A stretch of DNA of 64,000 nt from Kaistia algarum. GTDB lineage: Bacteria > Pseudomonadota > Alphaproteobacteria > Rhizobiales > Kaistiaceae. Below are positions 23,650 to 32,021 of the stretch, piece by piece. The position numbers were made by a program, and so were the translations under genes. The stretch's first letter is position 1, and each line of letters starts with the position of its first letter. Below the pieces are notes generated by a model, which was given only the letters and a program-made list of their open reading frames with translations, was not told the origin of the DNA and ran no database searches. The stretch is taken from assembly GCF_026343945.1 (NCBI RefSeq), contig NZ_JAPKNJ010000001.1, forward strand, positions 620,001 to 684,000, given 5' to 3'.

Positions 23650-26631
23650 ATGCACTCAATCGAACAATGGCCGGTGATGTCAGTCGCCGGCGCAGCGTCC
23701 TGGACCGAGTTTGACGCTCGCTGGTATCGAGAAACCTATAGCAGAACGATCGACAAAACACTTAAGACCGACGCGGAAACGCTTCGGTATTATCTAGAGC
23801 GTGGCAGGACAATCGGGCATTCGCCGAACCCGTTCTTTGATGAGTCGTGGTACCTCCGCACTTATCCCGACGTCGCCCGTGCCATCAAATCCGGCAAGTT
23901 TCGGTCGGCATTCGAGCACTACACCAAGAACGCCCAGGAAGCCCGACAGCCGCATTGGTTCTTCGATGCCAAATTCTATCGGGCGGAATACCGGAATCTG
24001 ACGTCGGAGGGGCTCCAGAGCGCGGGGTTCATCAACCACTACGACCATTTTCTTCGAAGAGGTGACGAAGAAGGGCGTAGCCCGAGCCCGTTCTTCAGTC
24101 CGGGATTCTACCTATCGGAACTCGATATCTACGAAACCAAGAAGGCCGCAACCGAGGGCGCCCTCCGACATTTTCTGCGGCGGTTTCGTATCAGCTTGCC
24201 CGAGATGCAAGTCAGCCCTTATTTCGATCCTGTTTGGTATTTGAGGCGATATCCAGCCGTTGCGGGCGAGGTGTCGCGCGGAATTTGGCGGAGCGCGCTG
24301 GATCACTTCTTGTCCAACTCCACGCCTCAGGCCTTCGATCCGCTGCCGGTCTTCTCCGAGGCCTACTATGCCCAGCATAATCTCGACATCGCTGGCTCGA
24401 TCAATTCGGGGAAGCTGCGTTCCGGATATGAACACTTCATCCAATTCGGCATCGCCGAGATGCGGCGCTTCCATCCTCAGATCGACCTGCGGCGCTATCT
24501 TCATAACCACCCGTCCGTACTGGTCGATCTGGAGCAAAATCGGGCTCCGAATGTGTTCGTTCACTTCCTGACGATGGGGACTATCCACGATCTGACAGCG
24601 CGCTCGTCGAATGGCCGCTCGTCTTTGCCAGCCGAAGACGAAGCCAAGCTTCTATTCCGCTTGCAGGCTGCGAACGCATCCCTGCTGTATAGTCATCAGT
24701 CCATCGACTTTTCCTATTCAGGCAAACCGATACTCAGCGTCATCATCGTACTGCATAATCAGTTCTCACTGACGCTGGCCACATTGTCGTCCCTCAGAAG
24801 CAATTATCCCGGCGCCCTACAGGTAATTGTGGTTGATTCAGGCTCCGCGGATCACACCGCCCATATCGACCGATTTATCCAGGGAGCGAGGATAATTCGG
24901 TTCAAGACAAACGTGAACTTCGTACTCGCCTGCAACGCGGCCTTGACCGAGGTCGAGGCGGACGCGGTCCTTTATCTCAACAATGATGTTCTTCTGGCGC
25001 CCGGTGCGATCGAGCAGGCGCTTCGACGCATCCACTCCGCCCCGGATATTGGTGCCGTCGGCGGCAAGGTCGTTCGGACGCACGGATTGCTGCAGGAAGC
25101 GGGCAACATCATCTGGCGAGACGGCTACACAACGGGCTACCAGAGGGAGGCTTCCCCGCTGGCACCTGAAGCCAATTTTGCCCGCGATGTAGACTTCTGT
25201 TCGGGTGTCTTCCTGATGGTGCATACAGAACTAGCCAGGAAACTGGGCGGCTTCGATGTCGACTATGCCCCAGCCTATTTCGAAGAGACCGACTTTTGCG
25301 TGCGGGCCCGTCAGGCCGGCTTTCGGGTGGTCTATGACCCCGCCATCGGCGTGCAACATCTGGAATATGGAAGCTCGGCGTCATCCGAGGCCGCGCGGGC
25401 GCAGATGGCGCGCAGCCATGCCGTATTCGTCCGCAAGCACGGTGCATGGCTGCTTGGTCAGCCGGCGAAGGAACTGCACAGCAGCGTCAGCGCGCGCTCT
25501 CCGCGACGTTCGCTGCGCATCCTGTTCATCGAGGACAATATCCCCGTCCGGTTCGCCGGATCGGGATTTGTGCGCTCCAACGACATCGTCGGTCTCATGG
25601 CCGAGATGGGGTTCGACGTTACCGTGTTCCCCATCAATCGCCCTGATTTCGAGATCGTCGCGATGTATGCCGATTTCCCCGATACGGTCGAGGTGATGCA
25701 CAACCAGGCTGCCGGAAATCTGAATGAATTCCTCGCTGCGCGGAGCGACTACTACGACATCCTCTGGGTGGGCCGAACCCATAATCTCGAGCACCTGAAG
25801 AGCGCCCTGTCCAAGCTTCGATCCGCGCGACAGGTTCGGGTCATTCTCGACACGGAGTCAATTTCCGCAATCCGCCATCAGCAAAGGGCGACGCTCGCCG
25901 ACGATGGTCTGCCCTTCGATCTAAAGACGGCCCTTCAGGCGGAGTTCAAGAACGCGGGCCTCTGCGATGCGATCCTCGCGGTGAGCGAACGCGAAGCACA
26001 AACGCTGCGCGGAATCGGGCTAGGCGCAGTGTCGGTCCTCGGCCATATGCGCGAAGTCCAGCTCACCCGGCGCGAATTTGACGAGCGGCACGGCCTTCTC
26101 TTCGTCGGTGCCATGCATGGTGAGAACTCGCCGAACTACGATTCGCTATGCTGGTTCGTGGACCATGTGCTGGATTTGGTGGAGCAGCAGATCGGCTCCG
26201 ATGCGCATCTCACCATAATCGGCCATACCGCTGGCGATGCCAGCCTGGCGCGCTTCAAGGATGATGCGCGGATCACCCTGCTCGGCTCGGTTGCAGACAT
26301 CGAACCTCATTTTGACCAGCATAGGATCTTCGTTGCGCCCACCCGCATCGCAGCCGGCCTCCCGTATAAAATCCACGAGGCCGCGTCCCTTGGCCTGCCG
26401 GTGGTGGCTTCCACCCTCTTGATGAAACAGACAGGCTGGCGAAACGGCAAGGAACTACTGGCCGCCGACACGACCGATCCGGCCATGTTTGCGCGCCAGA
26501 TCATCGAATTGTACCGATCAAAGAGCTTGTGGCAGCGTTTGCGGCAGGGAGCCGCGAACCGCATTTCGTCCGAGCATCATCGCGCGCGCTATCGGGAGAC
26601 GCTGAGAGCGGTGCTGGTTCCTGCCGATTGA
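23650..26631 (+). CDS. Multidomain glycosyltransferase (repeat region + GT2 + GT4-like)
   Basis: 993 residues in three parts. Residues about 15-330 hold at least five degenerate repeats of 45-60 residues of the form FFDxxWYLRxYPDVAxxIxxGxxRSAxxHYxxxGxxExRxP, a repeat seen N-terminal to glycosyltransferases in surface-polysaccharide loci. Residues about 358-600 are a GT2 domain: PILSVIIVLHNQFSLTLATLSSL, then VIVVDSGSADHT and LYLNNDVLLAPGA (metal-binding DxD-like). Residues about 620-990 are a GT4-like domain: LRILFIEDNIPVRFAGSGFVRSNDIV, then LLFVGAMHGENSPNYDSLCWFVDHV and KIHEAASLGLPVVAS. It probably adds two sugar types in glycan assembly. The start has tagaggcg upstream. It converges on the ATP-grasp gene. 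Confidence 0.88.
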   Translation: MHSIEQWPVMSVAGAASWTEFDARWYRETYSRTIDKTLKTDAETLRYYLERGRTIGHSPNPFFDESWYLRTYPDVARAIKSGKFRSAFEHYTKNAQEARQPHWFFDAKFYRAEYRNLTSEGLQSAGFINHYDHFLRRGDEEGRSPSPFFSPGFYLSELDIYETKKAATEGALRHFLRRFRISLPEMQVSPYFDPVWYLRRYPAVAGEVSRGIWRSALDHFLSNSTPQAFDPLPVFSEAYYAQHNLDIAGSINSGKLRSGYEHFIQFGIAEMRRFHPQIDLRRYLHNHPSVLVDLEQNRAPNVFVHFLTMGTIHDLTARSSNGRSSLPAEDEAKLLFRLQAANASLLYSHQSIDFSYSGKPILSVIIVLHNQFSLTLATLSSLRSNYPGALQVIVVDSGSADHTAHIDRFIQGARIIRFKTNVNFVLACNAALTEVEADAVLYLNNDVLLAPGAIEQALRRIHSAPDIGAVGGKVVRTHGLLQEAGNIIWRDGYTTGYQREASPLAPEANFARDVDFCSGVFLMVHTELARKLGGFDVDYAPAYFEETDFCVRARQAGFRVVYDPAIGVQHLEYGSSASSEAARAQMARSHAVFVRKHGAWLLGQPAKELHSSVSARSPRRSLRILFIEDNIPVRFAGSGFVRSNDIVGLMAEMGFDVTVFPINRPDFEIVAMYADFPDTVEVMHNQAAGNLNEFLAARSDYYDILWVGRTHNLEHLKSALSKLRSARQVRVILDTESISAIRHQQRATLADDGLPFDLKTALQAEFKNAGLCDAILAVSEREAQTLRGIGLGAVSVLGHMREVQLTRREFDERHGLLFVGAMHGENSPNYDSLCWFVDHVLDLVEQQIGSDAHLTIIGHTAGDASLARFKDDARITLLGSVADIEPHFDQHRIFVAPTRIAAGLPYKIHEAASLGLPVVASTLLMKQTGWRNGKELLAADTTDPAMFARQIIELYRSKSLWQRLRQGAANRISSEHHRARYRETLRAVLVPAD

Positions 26632-26638
26632 TGTCGCG

Positions 26639-27571
26639 TCAGACCGCCTCAGCACGGGTCTTCTCGATCAACATGCGCGCGCACGTCTCGAACGCATCAA
26701 ACTCAGTGGTCAAGTCGTCGACGCCGAGTCTCGTTTTGTACCCTGGTGCCGAGCGGCTTGAGAACATCCAGGTTCCGCCGCCGGGGTTGATTTCCAGCAG
26801 GTAGAGCTCGCCAGTCTTGGCGCGCAGGATATCGCAGGCTTGCAGGGCGATTTCCGGCATGGCCCGGTATGCGGCGGCAGCAAGCGCGAGAATGTTCGGA
26901 TCATGGGTGACATAGGCAACCGAATCGGGAGGCGCCGGCATGAATTGCGCCTGCTGGTACGGCTCTGTTGCCTCGTCCAACGCCAGATCCCGAGTCGATT
27001 CCCGGCAATAAGTGAAGATCGGCGTGCCGAAAAGAGTGAGCACGCGGCAGGTCATGGCGCGCCCGCAATCGATGAACTTCTGCGCCACCATTGGACCGCG
27101 TCGCCCGGGATGATCGGTTGGATAGTCCGTCGGTGACTGAAATCGGACATTCTCCCGCCGCCTCAATTCCACGCCCTGTCCCCAGGACGCGAACTCGAAA
27201 GCGGGTTTGATGATCACGTAGTTGCCATAGGTCTCCGGCGAAAGGTCGACGCCCGGTTCGATTACCTGATAGGCGGGGACGGGCAAACCGGCGGCGGATA
27301 GACGACCCATTTCCGTCAACTTCGACATGGATTGTCCGGCGTAGATCTTACCGCGAAGCGGAGTGAAGCTCGCCAGTCGAATAGGCGAAAATATCAGTGA
27401 GGGTCGGCTTGCCGCCTTCTTGCGGGTATAGGAGGACCTTGCATCGTTATCGACAATGAAGACTTCGATATCCGCTGCCATATCTTCGACATAGGCTCTG
27501 ATCACCTCAAAGTCGTTTATGTCCTGCCATTCTCTCGAATGGACGAGAACCAGATTTCGGCTCGGCTCCAC
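26639..27571 (-). CDS. ATP-grasp enzyme of the candidate peptide-modification cluster
   Basis: Protein of 310 residues with a GTG start. The ATP-grasp fold is visible: MSKLTEMGRLSAAGLPVPAYQVI (substrate-domain entry, about 80-103), YVIIKPAFEFASWGQGVELR (nucleotide-binding Lys, about 120-139), and PMVAQKFIDCGRAMTCRVLTLFG (hinge). The metal-binding end is ACDILRAKTGELYLLEINPGGGTW (about 250-273). ATP-grasp ligases join a carboxylate to an amine or hydroxyl via an acyl phosphate, and in RiPP systems they form lactone, lactam or amide bonds on precursor peptides. It starts 3 bp after the GT2 stop, so it is coupled to the same transcript. The substrate is unknown. A role on the 57-residue peptide (28795-28968) is inferred from context; a sugar or amino acid ligase is the alternative. 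Confidence 0.8.
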   Translation of the reverse strand: MEPSRNLVLVHSREWQDINDFEVIRAYVEDMAADIEVFIVDNDARSSYTRKKAASRPSLIFSPIRLASFTPLRGKIYAGQSMSKLTEMGRLSAAGLPVPAYQVIEPGVDLSPETYGNYVIIKPAFEFASWGQGVELRRRENVRFQSPTDYPTDHPGRRGPMVAQKFIDCGRAMTCRVLTLFGTPIFTYCRESTRDLALDEATEPYQQAQFMPAPPDSVAYVTHDPNILALAAAAYRAMPEIALQACDILRAKTGELYLLEINPGGGTWMFSSRSAPGYKTRLGVDDLTTEFDAFETCARMLIEKTRAEAV

Positions 27572-27574
27572 GGC

Positions 27575-28693
27575 TCAATCCCGGAATGATACTGGGCGGG
27601 CGGCTCGGTCGTCGCCGAGAGCGATGGCCCGGATGCGATAGCTAGGATCGTGCGGCGCCAACCGGGATGCCATCAGGAAATGATCGGCGGCGCCCTGTCG
27701 GTCACCCAGTTGAAAACAGGCAAGCGCGGCGAGTTCGCAAGCCTTCTCGCCAAAAATGGCGCGATCGAAGGCTAGCAAGCCATCACCAAGGGCGTCAGGG
27801 TCGACTGCGCGCAACGCTATCGCAATCTCCAGAGCCTCTATCGGGCGACGGCTCTCAATAAGCATCCTCCCATGCAGAAACCGCAGCGCATGGTCTTCGG
27901 GGAAGCGTTTCAAGGCAAGCGCGATCATGTCCGTGACATCGTTGCCCTGCTCGAGCATGACGCGCGCCAGATATTGGTGGATGAGGCTGGCTGCGCCGCG
28001 CTGCTGCTCGGAATCAAGTCTTTCAGTGCTGGCGATGCCGGCATTTGCCGCCGCGATTCCCTCTTCGCGCCGGCCAATAGCATCCAACGTCTCTGCCAGA
28101 TGATACCAGCAATAGGCGCGGTCAGGGTCTGCACGGACCGAGGCCTGCAACAGCGCCAGATTGCGGGCATGCTTGTGCGACTGATCGCCTTCATAGCCGA
28201 GATGATTGATTTCGACGGCCGTCCTCGCAACCGTCCTCCCGTCCAATGCTTCCAGCGCCCGGATCGCTGGAACGACAGTCTCGTGGATCCGCCCGCTGAA
28301 CCGGATGCGGGGGTCGCTTCGAAACAGTCGGAGCTCTCGATAGCGTGTGTAGCCTAGCCTTGGTTGAAACCGAACATAGGCAGCGACTGCTGTCGGATCG
28401 ATATAATCCTCCAGGGCGCCTCCAGCCGGCAAGCCCAGGCGCTCATCGGCGTCGATATAGAGAACCCAATCACAGGAGACCGCGTCCAACGCGACGTTGC
28501 GCGCTGCAGCAAAGTCTCCCTGCCAGTCAAAATGAAGAAGATATCCGCCCGCTCCGACGGCAATGTCCACCGTGGCATCAGACGATCCCGTATCGACGAT
28601 GACGATCTCATCAACGCGATCGCGCAACGAGGCAAGACAATCGACCAAGAACGCCGCCTCATCGCGGACAATCATCGCCGCTGCGATCGTCAT
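27575..28693 (-). CDS. GT2 glycosyltransferase with TPR-like C-terminus
   Basis: Cytoplasmic glycosyltransferase of 372 residues from ATG 28693 (378 from an in-frame TTG at 28711; neither has a strong ribosome site). The GT2 start IAAAMIVRDEAAFLVDCLASLRDRVDEIVIVDTGSSDATVDIA is followed by the metal-binding WVLYIDADERLGL (about residues 80-92) and a FSGRIHETVVPAI segment. The C-terminal half (about 180-370) is helical and repetitive (AWCWYHLAETLDAIGRREEGIAAANAGIA-like blocks), consistent with TPRs. This is the architecture of the TPR-containing glycosyltransferase subfamily. It lies between the small peptide gene and the ATP-grasp gene. Confidence 0.85.
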   Translation of the reverse strand: MTIAAAMIVRDEAAFLVDCLASLRDRVDEIVIVDTGSSDATVDIAVGAGGYLLHFDWQGDFAAARNVALDAVSCDWVLYIDADERLGLPAGGALEDYIDPTAVAAYVRFQPRLGYTRYRELRLFRSDPRIRFSGRIHETVVPAIRALEALDGRTVARTAVEINHLGYEGDQSHKHARNLALLQASVRADPDRAYCWYHLAETLDAIGRREEGIAAANAGIASTERLDSEQQRGAASLIHQYLARVMLEQGNDVTDMIALALKRFPEDHALRFLHGRMLIESRRPIEALEIAIALRAVDPDALGDGLLAFDRAIFGEKACELAALACFQLGDRQGAADHFLMASRLAPHDPSYRIRAIALGDDRAARPVSFRD

Positions 28694-28794
28694 CGGATTG
28701 GTCGCGGGCAAAAAACAGACGTTCCGGCACCTATAAGGGCCAGCCTCCGAATAAGAACCATTCGATACACCATCGAACAGCCTAGCCTGCTCTT

Positions 28795-28968
28795 CTATTG
28801 ATTTCCCATATAAGCCGGCCGGAAAGACTTCTTGCCGCCGAGCGGGTAGGAAATGACCTGTGGCGCCTCGTAACTGGTCTTAGCCGTGAGGGCATTCACT
28901 TTGTTCTGGGTGTCGAGCGACACTTTGCTCTCTAGCTCACGCCTTCTCTTGAGAGAATTTACCGCCAT
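28795..28968 (-). CDS. Short peptide, candidate RiPP precursor with YxxPxV motif
   Basis: A 57-residue open frame starts MAVNSLKRRRELESKV and ends PAYMGNQ. Its ATG has an excellent ribosome site (gaggga, 5 bases before), and a promoter lies at 29026-29054. The first 30 residues are polar and Lys/Arg/Glu rich. Residues 33-38 are Y-E-A-P-Q-V, followed by ISYPLGGKKSF. The pattern YxxPx(L/V) with a following Gly is the leader motif recognised by PqqD-like RiPP recognition elements in lasso-type leaders. The last 14 or so residues (GGKKSF plus RPAYMGNQ) could be the core. It sits between a PqqD-like gene and GT2/ATP-grasp genes. It is too short for most automatic gene callers. No homologue family is recognised. 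Confidence 0.65.
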   Translation of the reverse strand: MAVNSLKRRRELESKVSLDTQNKVNALTAKTSYEAPQVISYPLGGKKSFRPAYMGNQ

Positions 28969-29025
28969 CAAAGTCCCTCGATCCTGTGTGCGAAGAAGGT
29001 AAGCACCTCACCACCAAGCGTTATT

Positions 29026-29054
29026 CAGATATTCCGATCGCGCAATCCTGTCAA
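29026..29054 (-). promoter_or_regulatory. Sigma-70-type promoter of the short-peptide gene
   Basis: On the minus strand TTGACA (29054-29049, perfect -35) is followed by a 17-bp spacer and TATCTG (29031-29026). Transcription would begin near 29019, giving a 5' leader of about 50 nt before the ATG at 28968. It lies in the gap after the PqqD gene, so the peptide gene and its two downstream genes can be transcribed separately from the upstream part. Confidence 0.55.
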
Positions 29055-29179
29055 TATGCCTATTCTTTGGGCAAGCCTTATCAGCAGACCGCAGCAAACT
29101 TGTCGAAGATGGCTTCGGTAGCCGCCAGCGAATTCGTTTGCGTTACACAAGTTCTATTTGCGTGATTCGGCAGGGATCT

Positions 29180-29449
29180 TTACTCGATAAGATGTTGCGA
29201 CAGCAACGAGTCGAGGCACAGGCCAACATCCTGCACGGGCGCCGACGCAAGACCGAATGCCCTTTGCAAAACCTCGGCGATTTCGTCGTCGTCACATCGA
29301 CCGTCGCACAACTCCAAAACGGCAGCAGCTGTCAGGTTGAGATAGTGAACCTGGGCTCGGCGATCATCGTAGATCACATAACCATCCGGCACCTCGCTGC
29401 ATTCAAGGCCACCGACCCGGCGGTAGATCCGAGGCTTGCCGTCAGTCAT
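29180..29449 (-). CDS. PqqD-like RiPP recognition element protein
   Basis: Small protein of 89 residues with the PqqD/RRE signature: RIYRRVGGLECSEVPDGYVIYDDRRAQVHYLNLTAAAVLELCDGRCDDDEIAEVLQRAFGL. The key features are a beta-hairpin, then LNxTAAxVLELCDG and a helix that ends in a C-terminal LLSQHL. Such domains bind leader peptides of ribosomally made, post-translationally modified peptides and present them to modifying enzymes. It overlaps the GT4 stop by 8 bp and has ggag upstream, so it is coupled to that gene. In other alphaproteobacterial loci similar proteins sit near polysaccharide genes, so the context is also consistent with a glycan-linked role. Confidence 0.88.
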   Translation of the reverse strand: MTDGKPRIYRRVGGLECSEVPDGYVIYDDRRAQVHYLNLTAAAVLELCDGRCDDDEIAEVLQRAFGLASAPVQDVGLCLDSLLSQHLIE

Positions 29450-30650
29450 ATCGGAACTCCATAGGAATTAAGTCTGCCGTTCCCGTTGGAATGCTCATCA
29501 GCGACCGAGAAATCTGATCGATTACATTCTCCCTCGCATGGTGCTTACGAACCCAACGCCATGCGCTTAAGGCGCGCCGTCTTCTTTCTACCGGATTGTC
29601 CAGAGCCTCGCAGCACGCCTCGGCAAAACCATCGCTGCTAGCGCCAAGCCAGCCATGACGATTATTTTTCCAGTCAAGCCCATTTGCAGCGATCGGCGTA
29701 GCGACGGTTGCGACGCCATGGGCCGCCGCTTCGAGCAGTTTGATCCGTGTTCCGCCGCCAGATCTTAGCGGCGCAATCGCTATCGTCGACCGTTGATAGA
29801 GTCCGGCCAAATTCGTCACATAGCCGAGCACCGAGATCTGGGGGTGGCGGCCGAGTGCAAGCACCGGAGCAGGCGGCCGCGCACCGGCGATCAGAAGCCG
29901 GAAAGGCTTCGAGGATCGAGCCCGCATCTTCGGCAATATTTCCCTCGCGAACCAGAGGAGTCCTTCGACATTCGGAGAATAAGAGAGCGACCCAACGAAT
30001 GTCATCGTCGCCCCGTCGTCGCAAGCGGCGGCAGGGGGCAGGACATCAACCGCATTTTCGGCCAGTTCCAGGTCCAGGGCCGGGTGGCGGCTTCGCAGTT
30101 GCTGCAATTCCTGCCGGCTGGCTACAAAAGCGCGTTGAAAGCGAGGCCCATAGCGCGAAATCAGGTTGACGCAAGCTAAGCCTTCCTGAAGCAACCAATC
30201 GGCATCCTCTCCAGCGCCATGAACGCGAGCCAGCCGCGCGTGCGACGAATATGCCGATAGATCGTCCTCATCCAGATCGACTGTCGCCGTCGTTTCCGGA
30301 GGCAGCGCATGGATGCAAGGTGAGAGATAGGAGCGGCTGATATGAACGAGATCAGGCGCGCAAACGGTCAATATCCCTGCAATATCCCGCATAACCGGAC
30401 CAGAGAGGAAGCTGGCAAGACTTGGCTTTCCATAGTCGCGAAAGGCTGCAATGCGGGTTTGTTGGTCGTGGATCCGTGAAAGCAACACGAAGGGCGTTTC
30501 ATTCCGGTCCGCTATCGGTATGACGTTGAGGCCTGCTCCAATCTCCTGAAGCAGAGGCGTCCTCTCGGTTGAACCGCCGGCGACAGGTACAACGATTACA
30601 TCGAGCTGCGCAAAGCGGGACAATGCGGCCGCGAACATGCCTACCCGCAT
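29442..30650 (-). CDS. GT4-family glycosyltransferase (start uncertain)
   Basis: Glycosyltransferase of 402 residues from ATG 30650. The C-terminal half is a canonical GT-B donor domain: TMTFVGSLSYSPNVEGLLWFAREILPKM, then FRLLIAGARPPAPVLALGRHPQISVLGYV, SGGGTRIKLLEAAAHGVATVATPIAANGLDW. The N-terminal acceptor domain has a problem. The frame is open 69 bases and more upstream of this ATG and reads AVIICPIVPSRSGNGLAMRVGMF, which looks like the first strand and Gly-rich loop expected of a GT4 enzyme, yet no ATG, GTG or TTG precedes it. Either the true start is an unusual codon (CTG at 30719 is possible), or the N-terminus is truncated by a lesion, or translation continues from the small frame at 30862. 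Confidence 0.8.
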   Translation of the reverse strand: MRVGMFAAALSRFAQLDVIVVPVAGGSTERTPLLQEIGAGLNVIPIADRNETPFVLLSRIHDQQTRIAAFRDYGKPSLASFLSGPVMRDIAGILTVCAPDLVHISRSYLSPCIHALPPETTATVDLDEDDLSAYSSHARLARVHGAGEDADWLLQEGLACVNLISRYGPRFQRAFVASRQELQQLRSRHPALDLELAENAVDVLPPAAACDDGATMTFVGSLSYSPNVEGLLWFAREILPKMRARSSKPFRLLIAGARPPAPVLALGRHPQISVLGYVTNLAGLYQRSTIAIAPLRSGGGTRIKLLEAAAHGVATVATPIAANGLDWKNNRHGWLGASSDGFAEACCEALDNPVERRRRALSAWRWVRKHHARENVIDQISRSLMSIPTGTADLIPMEFRYD

Positions 30651-30715
30651 CGCGAGGCCGTTTCCCGACCGCGACGGGACGATGGGGCAAATAATGACGG
30701 CCTTCCGAGATTTAG

Positions 30716-30862
30716 TCAGGACTTTGCTCGCTTGGCATGCTGGGGGGAGCGGTTCTGCACGAGACGGAGACGATCGGCCACATCGATTGCTTCGGCTCGC
30801 GCTCGTGCGAGCGGCCTAAACACAACGTCCGCAGCCAAACGACGCTTCTGATCAACAACCAT
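30716..30862 (-). CDS. Small open frame upstream of the GT4 gene
   Basis: A 48-residue frame beginning MVVDQKRRLAADVVFRPLAR and ending AKRAKS with a TGA. A purine-rich site (aaaggag) lies only two bases from its ATG, which is closer than usual. Its stop overlaps the region where the GT4 frame begins, so it could be a translationally coupled leader peptide, a spurious frame, or the first part of a GT4 protein broken by a one-base lesion. It is Arg-rich and has no recognisable domain. Confidence is low, but it may explain the missing GT4 start. Confidence 0.35.
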   Translation of the reverse strand: MVVDQKRRLAADVVFRPLARARAEAIDVADRLRLVQNRSPQHAKRAKS

Positions 30863-31289
30863 GGCTCCTTTGGTGGCAATGGACGCAAGATCCAGTCATC
30901 GAGCCTAACGGGCAGTCGGCACCTGTACGGTCACCACCACCGGCCGTTGCGGTGACGTTCCAGCCGCGACGTCCCCCGTCGCTGCACCAAGCCGTAAGCG
31001 CCGCGTAAGATATCACCTTGGACGATACCGAATAGTCAACTCCAACCGTCAGAGCGAACTTGGCGATGGGCAGATGTCGCCAAGGTCGCCGGATATCTTA
31101 GCTCGACACTGTCGTTTTGTGGCGCTTCCGTCACGATTCTCTAAAAACGAACCGGCTGTCGTGCCACCCTCCAACTCGGCTTTGACTATGCGTGGCCAAT
31201 TCCTGTAGCTATTCGTGTGCTTATTGGTTTGCTCGCATTGGCCGACAGCGGTCGATATCAATGGCCCAAGTAGCTAAAGGTCGATTCAG
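30863..31289. other. Divergent gap with no gene
   Basis: A 427-bp spacer between the candidate peptide cluster and the outer-membrane protein gene. No credible coding frame is seen. Weak TTGACT elements occur at about 31182 (plus strand) and 31039 (minus strand) without convincing -10 boxes. Local AT content is higher than in the flanks. Confidence 0.4.
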
Positions 31290-32021
31290 ATGAGAACGCT
31301 TCTTCTAGCGACCACCGCATTGACTTTAGTCTTTTTGGCGAAATCGGCCTCTGCCGCTGATCTCGATGTTTCCATACCTGCGCCCGCACCTGCCGCGGTT
31401 CCTTACCAGGTTCCGTTCGACTGGAGCGGTGGCTATGCCGGCTTGCACGCTGGCTGGGGCTGGGGCAAGGAGACCGATAATTGCTCCCAGAGCGAGAACG
31501 GCCCGTGCACGATCGGAAGCGGCTTGGGCTTAGGCTTAGGTCAGAGCGCGGATAGCTTCAATCTCAATGGTTTCGTCGGTGGCGCGCATATCGGCTACAA
31601 TTATATGCTGCAGCAACGGTTCATGTTCGGCGTCGAAGGTGATTTTGACTACGCCAACCTCAACGGAAGTCATGCTTTCGGAGCGGTCGGGTCTCTCGGG
31701 ACACTTGAGTTGAACACCAATTGGGAAGGTTCCGTCAGGCTGCGAGCAGGTTACGCGGTCGACAGGTTCATGTTCTTTGCAACTGGCGGTGTTGCGTTCG
31801 CCGATGCAGACCTCGCTTTCAATGGCGTCACCGATAGCAATATTCATGTCGGTTGGACGGCCGGCGGTGGTGTCGAGTATGCACTGACCCCGAATTTGCT
31901 CGGTCGATTTGAAATGCGCTACAGCGACTTCAACTCCATGACGTATCAGACACCACTCGGGCCCGTGGACGCTGGGTTTGACCAGACAGTTGCCACCGTC
32001 GGCCTGAGTTACAAGTTCTGA
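31290..32021 (+). CDS. Outer-membrane beta-barrel protein (Omp25/31-like)
   Basis: 243 residues with a signal peptide (1-22, ending KSASAAD) and a compact Gly/aromatic-rich barrel: FDWSGGYAGLHAGWGWG, GFVGGAHIGYNYML, RFMFGVEGDFDYANLN, SVRLRAGYAVDRFMFFATGGVAFADADLAF, GWTAGGGVEYALTPN. It ends SYKF, a terminal Phe as required for BAM-mediated insertion. This is the Omp25/31 (OMP_b-brl) family common in Hyphomicrobiales, with no known enzymatic activity; it contributes to outer-membrane integrity. It is a single gene with its own promoter region. Confidence 0.9.
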   Translation: MRTLLLATTALTLVFLAKSASAADLDVSIPAPAPAAVPYQVPFDWSGGYAGLHAGWGWGKETDNCSQSENGPCTIGSGLGLGLGQSADSFNLNGFVGGAHIGYNYMLQQRFMFGVEGDFDYANLNGSHAFGAVGSLGTLELNTNWEGSVRLRAGYAVDRFMFFATGGVAFADADLAFNGVTDSNIHVGWTAGGGVEYALTPNLLGRFEMRYSDFNSMTYQTPLGPVDAGFDQTVATVGLSYKF

